Below are positions 6,704 to 11,957 of a DNA stretch of 11,957 nucleotides, in pieces (the first letter of the stretch is position 1; every line of letters starts with the position of its first letter). Below the pieces are notes generated by a model, which worked only from the letters and a program-made list of their open reading frames with translations, was not told the origin of the DNA and did no database searches. This DNA is from Sphingobacteriales bacterium. GTDB taxonomy: Bacteria > Bacteroidota > Bacteroidia > Chitinophagales > Chitinophagaceae. The stretch spans positions 1 through 11,957 of the forward strand of contig REAQ01000277.1 of NCBI GenBank assembly GCA_004294195.1, read 5' to 3'. A program made the position numbers and the translations under genes.

Positions 6704-7750
6704 TTATTTAGATAACGCAGCAATGGGCTTAGCTGTTGCAGAATCTGCTACGGCTACTGGTGTTTTCTTTCCTTCCATGACGGTTACATACTGTGGCTTC
6801 TTATCGGCGAGCCATGCATTGTACTCTTCCTGCGTCTCCACCACAATGATTCCCTTCATGGAATAGTGTCCTGAACCGCACATCTGATCACAAGAGATCT
6901 CGTACACGAAATCCTTGTTTCCTGTGATCTTCTTCATTTCAGCAGTAGTATACTTTGGTGTGAACCAAATGGTTGTAGGAATACCAGGAACTGCATCCAT
7001 CTTCAGACGGAAATGGGGTAAGCCTACATCATGGATCACATCCTGCGCATTGATCACAAATTTCACGGGTTTGTTCACCACCAGGTGTACTTCTGAGGCT
7101 TCGATATCATCATGGCTGGATGCATCTTCCCAATCCACGCCGAGTGCATTGCCATCTGACGCGTTGGTGAGCCTGTAGTTCTTCCTGCCCAGTACCGCAT
7201 CCTTACCAGGATAACGCACGAGCCAGTTGAATTGCTTACCGGTGATTTCTACTACTTGTGAACCTTGAGGTGCTTCCTTGGTGATGCCAAACCAGTAGTA
7301 CAGTCCAAACCCTACCAGTACAGTAAGGAAAATAGCGGGTACTACAGTCCAAAGTACCTCCCATTTATTATTGTGCGGATAATAATACGCTTTCCTTTTC
7401 TCAGAATACTGGTATTTATAGGCAAACCAGAACAACATAATCTGGGTCATGAAGAATACTACACCTGTTACAGCAAGGGTGATCCACATCATTTTGTCGA
7501 TCTTCTCACCGTGATCAGAAGCGGAAGGCTGAACAAACAGGGTCTTGCCATAATACAACTCATTGCAATACCACACGCCAACGAGGCCGGCAACGAGGAA
7601 TACAATGAAAAGGAAGGCATTGATCTTGTTGTTCTGCAGAAAAGTTTTCTCCTCACCTTTCAAGACAGACACATATTCACTCGCTTTAGCGATCTGGAAG
7701 ACCACCAAAAAGGCTAAAGCGAGGATTGCTAGGATAAAGAAACCTGACAT
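6704..7750 (-). CDS. coxB: cytochrome c oxidase subunit II with CuA site
   Basis: The 348-residue subunit accepts electrons from cytochrome c or ACIII at its binuclear CuA centre and passes them to heme a. CuA ligands are His240 (VIHD), Cys287, Gln289 (backbone), Cys291, His295 and Met298 in the pattern C-x3-C-x3-H-x2-M. Gln replaces the usual Glu between the cysteines, as in the Thermus caa3 enzyme. W-x-V-R-Y after GKQFNW (171-180) belongs to the cupredoxin domain. Four hydrophobic segments (about 3-21, 45-61, 87-110, 132-153) precede that domain, where classical subunit II has two. There is no C-x2-C-H, so no fused cytochrome c domain; the donor must be separate, plausibly ActE. The gene is 16 nt after actF, which joins the ACIII and oxidase genes in one operon. 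Confidence 0.97.
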   Translation of the reverse strand: MSGFFILAILALAFLVVFQIAKASEYVSVLKGEEKTFLQNNKINAFLFIVFLVAGLVGVWYCNELYYGKTLFVQPSASDHGEKIDKMMWITLAVTGVVFFMTQIMLFWFAYKYQYSEKRKAYYYPHNNKWEVLWTVVPAIFLTVLVGFGLYYWFGITKEAPQGSQVVEITGKQFNWLVRYPGKDAVLGRKNYRLTNASDGNALGVDWEDASSHDDIEASEVHLVVNKPVKFVINAQDVIHDVGLPHFRLKMDAVPGIPTTIWFTPKYTTAEMKKITGNKDFVYEISCDQMCGSGHYSMKGIIVVETQEEYNAWLADKKPQYVTVMEGKKTPVAVADSATAKPIAALSK

Positions 7751-7766
7751 CTATTCTGTAGTTTAA

Positions 7767-8987
7767 TTAAGTATGATGAATAACACTCTCTTTCATAAAC
7801 GGATGATTCACCGCAACCAGTGGTTTGCTTGCCAAACCCTTTCCTACGAAGTGCATGATCAGTCCGGCATACAGGGCAAGAACACCAAATTCAAACCACC
7901 CGAGGCTAAAGTGTTCACCCATACTGCCGGGCATTACCATCTGGTAAAAATCCACCCAATGTCCGAGAATGATCAAAACGGCAACAAACACCATCGTAGT
8001 ATAGTTCCGTTTTGAACCCCTCCTCATTAATAACAAGAACGGCAGGAGGAAGTTTACAATAAGGTTAAGGAAGAATACACCTTTGTAGACACCTTGCACC
8101 CTTGGCTTGAAATAAACGGTTTCTTCCGGGATGTTGGCATACCAGATCAGCATGAACTGAGAATACCAGAGATAGGTCCAGAAGATGGAAAACGCGAACA
8201 TGAACTTGCCCACATCGTGCAACTGCTCGTCCGTCGTGTATTCGAGGTAGTCGTTGTTCTTGAGATAAATAACATATAAAGCTACTAAAGCCATTCCAGA
8301 TACGAAGGTGCTGGCGAAGGTGTACCAGCTGTACATCGTTGAATACCAATGCGCATCAATGCTCATCAGCCACAGCCAGGGAATGGTTGATCCTACAGTT
8401 AAACCGAAGAAGATCAGGAATGCAGAGGCCCAAACAGTATTCTTTTTAACATATGCCTTTCCAGCTTCATGATCCATCGGCTCATCTGCTTCATTGCTCA
8501 GATCCCTCATCTTCTTACCTACAAAACTCCACACGCCAAGGGTCAGAACGGTCCAGCCCAGGAAGAATACAGGGTTCAGGAACCCGCTCTTGCCTTTCAG
8601 GATGGGATCCTGCTCTACATGCTCTTTATCCAGCCAATGGTAGATATGGTGTTGATGACCGAAGATGATACCCAGGAAAACGATCAAAGCCAACACAGAA
8701 AACACCGGCACCAGTGTAGAGATGGCTTCCGGCACTCGCCTAAAGGCCATCTGCCAGCCGCCCATGGCCATGGTGGTCACACAAATAAAGAACATACTGG
8801 CGTTGGTGATCAGGAGGAAGAAGGTACTGTTTTGCAGCAGCACGGCCCAGAAACGGGTTTGTGCGTGTTCATCCTTACTGAATGCCAGGAAGAAAATACC
8901 GGCCAGCAAAGCCAATGCACCTACGGCCAGTAAGCCCATGGTCCATTTCTTATATCCCGGCGTTGCTTCAAATTGTTGCTTGATCAT
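7767..8987 (-). CDS. actF: alternative complex III subunit ActF
   Basis: This 406-residue membrane protein has about ten hydrophobic segments and matches the ActF subunit of alternative complex III, a quinol:electron-acceptor oxidoreductase. Recognisable ActF stretches are GHQHHIYHW (110-118), DAHWYSTMYSWYTFAS (211-226), QFMLIWYANIPEE (277-289) and GHWVDFYQMVMPG (342-354). ActF is related to the NrfD-like ActC but is thought not to hold the quinol site. It is proposed to carry a proton path through the membrane. A charged cytoplasmic-type loop (about 157-182) splits the protein. It lies 32 nt after actE and 16 nt before coxB. No unusual features apart from a His-His-Thr C-terminus. Confidence 0.93.
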   Translation of the reverse strand: MIKQQFEATPGYKKWTMGLLAVGALALLAGIFFLAFSKDEHAQTRFWAVLLQNSTFFLLITNASMFFICVTTMAMGGWQMAFRRVPEAISTLVPVFSVLALIVFLGIIFGHQHHIYHWLDKEHVEQDPILKGKSGFLNPVFFLGWTVLTLGVWSFVGKKMRDLSNEADEPMDHEAGKAYVKKNTVWASAFLIFFGLTVGSTIPWLWLMSIDAHWYSTMYSWYTFASTFVSGMALVALYVIYLKNNDYLEYTTDEQLHDVGKFMFAFSIFWTYLWYSQFMLIWYANIPEETVYFKPRVQGVYKGVFFLNLIVNFLLPFLLLMRRGSKRNYTTMVFVAVLIILGHWVDFYQMVMPGSMGEHFSLGWFEFGVLALYAGLIMHFVGKGLASKPLVAVNHPFMKESVIHHT

Positions 8988-9019
8988 CGGATCGTATTAA
9001 TGCTTTCTGAATGAATTGG

Positions 9020-9655
9020 TTATTTCTTGGCCGTTGAATCTGCCGCTCCGGCAGGCGCTGCTGCCGCCGCAGGTTTGGCCTGTTTGCTCTTAATATAAGC
9101 GATCACCATCCAGCGTTGCTTTGGCTGCAGTTGTGATGCATAGCTTCCCATCAGGTTCTTACCATATGTTGTGCTGTAATACATCTGTCCCTCAGGCATG
9201 CTCTCATACTTCGCGTCACCAACCAATGTAGCTGGTTTTGCAGGATAAGGACCATCACCGCCATTATACAACGGACCGTTTCCATCCAGTTTCGTACCAT
9301 GGCAAATGCCACAGTTGATCAGGTATAAACGCTCCGCTTCTTTCAGGTCATCTGCGCTCAATGCAGGCAAAGGATTTTTCACTGCACGTGAAGCATAATA
9401 GTTGGCTGTATCCCCGGCCTTATCCATGGCAACATGGAATGGGTACGCATCACCACGCTTCACTGTTCCGGATACCGGCTCACGGTTGGTCTGCCCGTCT
9501 ACAAAAACCGGACTGGGCGAGTAGGTCTCATACGCACGGCTATAAGCCATATCAGGCATATAAACCTTGCCCGGTTCGCGGCGCACATTGCTGCATCCCA
9601 CTGCAATCACCAGCGTGATGATGGCCACAAATGATATGATCGTTAATTTTTTCAT
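9020..9655 (-). CDS. actE: ActE, mono-heme cytochrome c lipoprotein of ACIII
   Basis: The 211-residue protein begins with a Sec signal ending in A-V-G-C, a lipobox-like site with Cys21 as the likely lipidated residue; Ala instead of Leu at -3 makes it imperfect. Heme c binds at C-G-I-C-H (115-119). The likely axial Met is Met169 in KNLMGSYASQL. This fits ActE, the mono-heme subunit that passes electrons from ActA hemes to the oxidase. The region before the heme motif (about 22-100) is the ActE-specific N-terminal extension. The C-terminus is a low-complexity Ala/Pro tail (about 193-207), probably flexible. It lies 14 nt after actD. Confidence 0.94.
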   Translation of the reverse strand: MKKLTIISFVAIITLVIAVGCSNVRREPGKVYMPDMAYSRAYETYSPSPVFVDGQTNREPVSGTVKRGDAYPFHVAMDKAGDTANYYASRAVKNPLPALSADDLKEAERLYLINCGICHGTKLDGNGPLYNGGDGPYPAKPATLVGDAKYESMPEGQMYYSTTYGKNLMGSYASQLQPKQRWMVIAYIKSKQAKPAAAAAPAGAADSTAKK

Positions 9656-9669
9656 CGTCTGGTTATGCT

Positions 9670-10257
9670 TTATGCGATTACCTGTTCGTCTCTGTATAAT
9701 TTCTCATTCCTATCGTACCGGCCTACCCACCATCCATCATCCGCTATCTGCGTATTCACTTCACTTGCTCCAACCTTATTCAGGAATTCTTTCACTTCTG
9801 CTTCGTTGGTCTTTGCGGTACACTCAATCACCATCACAAACAAATCATCCGTAGCCCTCGCGTGGAAGTGATGTTTCTTAATAAACGGTGCCAACTGACA
9901 CAGGTAGCAAAACGTCAACACCATTCCCACCGCTGCCATCAATACCGTCAGCTCAAACGTTATCGGTATCCAGGCCGGCAAGGCAAAGTTGGGCTTACCA
10001 CCCACGTTCACAGGCCAGTCTTTAGTGAAAGACCAGGTCATGAAACTCACTGCCGTGGTAGTGCCGGTAAGACCAAAAATGAAACCGGCTGTGTGCAGAC
10101 TGGTTTCCCTGAGTCCCATCGCGTGATCCAGTCCGTGAACCGGAAAAGGCGTATAGATATCGTGGATCTTGTACCCGGCCTTCCTCACTTTGGAGACGGC
10201 AGGGAACAATACCTTTTCGTCATCAAAACAGCCTACTACAAATTTTTTAACTGCCAT
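9670..10257 (-). CDS. actD: ActD, DUF3341 subunit of ACIII
   Basis: This 195-residue protein has a soluble N-terminal part with an alpha/beta start (KKFVVGCFDDEKVLFPAV), then two transmembrane helices (about 55-77 and 96-121) and a soluble C-terminal domain (about 138-195). This is the layout of the DUF3341/ActD family. ActD holds no cofactor and contacts the membrane subunits of alternative complex III on the cytoplasmic side; its exact task is not established. The stretch IHDIYTPFPVHGLDHAMGLR (31-50) is the most family-like segment. It lies 24 nt after actC and 14 nt before actE, within the expected ACIII order. Confidence 0.93.
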   Translation of the reverse strand: MAVKKFVVGCFDDEKVLFPAVSKVRKAGYKIHDIYTPFPVHGLDHAMGLRETSLHTAGFIFGLTGTTTAVSFMTWSFTKDWPVNVGGKPNFALPAWIPITFELTVLMAAVGMVLTFCYLCQLAPFIKKHHFHARATDDLFVMVIECTAKTNEAEVKEFLNKVGASEVNTQIADDGWWVGRYDRNEKLYRDEQVIA

Positions 10258-10281
10258 GTATCGTGTTTTACGCGTATTCTA

Positions 10282-11721
10282 TTAATGATGATGTGTTTCT
10301 TCGTAGAACTCTTCTGTTGTCTTCTTATCCAGCGGCTTCATATCATCTTTATAACTTTCACCTGTGGTCTTCAATACATGCTTGATCTCCGCAATGGCGA
10401 TCACAGGGAAGTATTTAGAGAACAGGAAGTAACAGGTAAAGAACAGTCCGAAGGTTCCTACATAGAAACCAATCTCCCAAATGGAAGGTCTGTAATAAAT
10501 AGACCAGGAAGACGGAAGATAATCGCGGTACAAAGAGGTTACGATGATCACGAAACGCTCAAACCACATACCCACATTCACCACAATACTCATGATGAAA
10601 GTGAACAGTACATTCCTCCGGAGCTTCCTGAACCAGAACAGCTGAGGAGAGATCACATTACATGACATCATCAGCCAATAGCTCCAGCCATAGGCGCCTG
10701 CAATACGGTATTTAAAGAAAATGTCCTGCTCATAAGGCACCTGGCTATACCAGGCCATAAATAGTTCGGTCAGATAAGCCACACCCACAATAGAACCAGT
10801 GAGTACAATCACCTTGTTCATTGCTTCAATGTGACCGAGGGTAATATAGTCTTGCAGGTTCATCACCTTGCGGGAAATCAGCATCAGGGTTTGCACCATC
10901 GCGAAGCCGGAAAAGATCGCACCCGCAACAAAGTAAGGCGGGAAGATCGTAGTGTGCCAACCGGGAATGACAGAGGTGGCGAAGTCGAAGGATACGATGG
11001 TGTGCACCGAAAGTACGAGTGGTGTACTCAAACCGGCCAGCACGAGTGAAAGACTTTCATGACGTTGCCAGTGCTTGGTAGACCCCGTCCACCCGTACGC
11101 AGCGATGCCATAGAAATGTTTACGGAATTTGGTCTTTGCACGATCCCTTACCGTTGCCAGATCAGGCAACAAACCGGAGTACCAGAACAAAAGAGATACA
11201 GTAAAATAAGTTGAGATCGCAAATACGTCCCACAACAGCGGTGAGTTGTAGTTGGGCCATAATGGACCGCGCGTGTTGGGATAAGGCAAGGTGAAGAAGG
11301 CCATCCATACACGTCCCATGTGGAAGATCGGGAACTGGCCCGCGCACATTACCGCGAAGATGGTCATCGCTTCCGCCGCACGGTTCACACCCGTTCTCCA
11401 TCCCTGGCGGAACAGCAGGAGGATCGCAGAGATCAGCGTACCGGCGTGACCAATACCTACCCACCATACGAAGTTGGTAATATCCCAACCCCAGTTAATG
11501 GTACGGTTCACGTTCCACTGGCCGATACCGTATACCACCTCGCGATATACAGAATACACACCAAACATCAGCAGCGCAAGAGAGATGAAAAATCCGATAT
11601 ACCATAACCGTGTAGGCTTGGCTTCTATCGTGCGACAGATATCCTCCGTCACATCGTGATAGGTCTTTTTCCCATCTACTAACGGCTCCCTGATCGGCGA
11701 TTCGTATTTGACTAAACTCAT
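10282..11721 (-). CDS. actC: ActC, NrfD/PsrC-like quinol-oxidising subunit of ACIII
   Basis: This 479-residue polytopic protein of the NrfD/PsrC family has about ten helices between residues 38 and 442. ActC is the proposed menaquinol oxidation site of alternative complex III, close to the Fe-S clusters of ActB. Candidate functional residues are His92 (GIGHAGTL), His134-Met-Gly-Arg137 (PIFHMGR), Asp165 (LLWDVFAIS) and His240 (SVHTIVSFDFA); the His/Asp pair around 134 and 165 matches the region assigned to quinol binding in ACIII structures. The C-terminus ends in three His residues. A 74-nt gap that contains an 8-bp tandem repeat separates it from actB. No ribosome-binding sequence is seen before the ATG, as in the rest of the cluster. 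Confidence 0.96.
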   Translation of the reverse strand: MSLVKYESPIREPLVDGKKTYHDVTEDICRTIEAKPTRLWYIGFFISLALLMFGVYSVYREVVYGIGQWNVNRTINWGWDITNFVWWVGIGHAGTLISAILLLFRQGWRTGVNRAAEAMTIFAVMCAGQFPIFHMGRVWMAFFTLPYPNTRGPLWPNYNSPLLWDVFAISTYFTVSLLFWYSGLLPDLATVRDRAKTKFRKHFYGIAAYGWTGSTKHWQRHESLSLVLAGLSTPLVLSVHTIVSFDFATSVIPGWHTTIFPPYFVAGAIFSGFAMVQTLMLISRKVMNLQDYITLGHIEAMNKVIVLTGSIVGVAYLTELFMAWYSQVPYEQDIFFKYRIAGAYGWSYWLMMSCNVISPQLFWFRKLRRNVLFTFIMSIVVNVGMWFERFVIIVTSLYRDYLPSSWSIYYRPSIWEIGFYVGTFGLFFTCYFLFSKYFPVIAIAEIKHVLKTTGESYKDDMKPLDKKTTEEFYEETHHH

Positions 11722-11757
11722 TTGAAAATCTTATTGTCTAATAATCTAAATGTATTT

Positions 11758-11805
11758 CATTGCCACATTACCGCATTGCCAAATTGCCACATTGCTCAAT
11801 GTCCC
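11758..11805 (-). repeat. 8-bp tandem repeat across the actB stop codon
   Basis: On the plus strand six octamers follow one another: cattgcca, cattaccg, cattgcca, aattgcca, cattgctc, aatgtccc. The last two are degenerate and hold the actB stop codon (11796-11798) and final codons. In transcript sense the array reads as units of TGGCAATG directly after the actB end. The rest of the actB-actC gap (11722-11757) is AT-rich with no clear promoter. Confidence 0.75.
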
Positions 11806-11957
11806 GTTGGCATCTTCTCTTCCTTCTTCACACCTTCCGCTGCCGCCGTCTCATGATGTTCACTCGCCACACCTACATGCCTGTCTGTATTCCTCACCTT
11901 AGCCAGGTAGTTGATATTCGGTAGCGCGTGCAGTTGCTCCAGCGCATCGATGCCGGT
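11796..11957 (-). CDS. actB: ActB, iron-sulfur/molybdopterin-oxidoreductase-like subunit, C-terminal end only
   Basis: The frame is open to the right edge of the window; only the last 53 codons are present. The stretch ALPNINYLAKVRNTDRH, followed by a short polar tail ending KMPTGH, is what I recognise as the C-terminus of Bacteroidota ActB, the large periplasmic subunit with a molybdopterin-oxidoreductase-like domain (without the cofactor) and an Fe-S ferredoxin-like domain. None of the cysteine clusters is inside the window, so the call rests on this tail and on the position directly before actC. The tail (about the last 20 residues) is Ala/Glu/Lys-rich. The stop codon lies within an 8-bp tandem repeat array. 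Confidence 0.85.
   Translation of the reverse strand, partial: TGIDALEQLHALPNINYLAKVRNTDRHVGVASEHHETAAAEGVKKEEKMPTGH

Noticed and set aside
6704..7750. Fused cytochrome c domain in CoxB (caa3 type)
   Set aside because: There is no C-x2-C-H motif in the protein; after the CuA motif only about 50 residues of tail remain.
9862..10665. 267-codon plus-strand open frame over actD and actC
   Set aside because: It is antisense to two well-supported genes and its translation shows no recognisable domain.
11162..11488. 108-codon minus-strand open frame inside actC
   Set aside because: It is in another frame on the same strand, fully inside actC, with a low-quality composition. It is a shadow of the real gene.
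11722..11757. Possible promoter for actC (TACATTTAG on the minus strand)
   Set aside because: It deviates from TAnnTTTG at the last base, and the nearest upstream TTTG is about 25 nt away rather than about 19-21. The actB-actC pair is better explained as one operon.

Overview
The window looks like chromosomal DNA from a Bacteroidota member, most likely a Chitinophagaceae-type organism. The reasons are the gene order (alternative complex III next to an aa3-type oxidase, two cox3 genes in tandem, then SCO and DUF420), the general absence of Shine-Dalgarno sequences before starts, and a TAnnTTTG-type promoter element ahead of sco. The family assignment is an inference from gene content, not from a database search. 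The window is densely coded and has no stretch over 300 bases without a gene.

Layout. Nearly everything is on the minus strand, so the transcription order runs from the right edge to the left: actB (3' end only, 11796-11957), actC, actD, actE, actF, coxB, coxA, ctaB, a short cox3, a longer cox3, cox4, sco and a DUF420/CtaM-like gene (708-1253). Spacers are 4-74 nt. The only plus-strand gene is the 3' part of an alpha/beta hydrolase (1-672), which converges on the DUF420 gene.

Function. ActB to ActF belong to alternative complex III, a menaquinol:cytochrome c oxidoreductase unrelated to bc1. ActC and ActF are the two NrfD-like membrane subunits, ActE is a mono-heme c lipoprotein and ActD is a small two-helix subunit. 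CoxB, CoxA, two Cox3 paralogues and Cox4 form an A1-type cytochrome aa3 oxidase with all metal ligands present. CtaB (heme O synthase), SCO (CuA copper insertion) and the DUF420 protein are assembly factors. The block therefore encodes a complete electron path from quinol to O2, consistent with the ACIII-aa3 supercomplex known from Bacteroidota. ActA and most of ActB lie beyond the right edge. Heme A synthase (CtaA) is not in the window.

Non-coding structure. A strong hairpin between cox4 and sco sits directly against a promoter-like element, which separates sco-DUF420 as its own transcription unit. A cUUCGg-loop hairpin lies just before ctaB, which has a non-ATG start. Three different 7-8 bp tandem repeats occur, each beginning at or across the stop codon of a minus-strand gene (actB, ctaB, DUF420). 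These repeats are the least explained part of the window. The protein-coding content itself is a known system.
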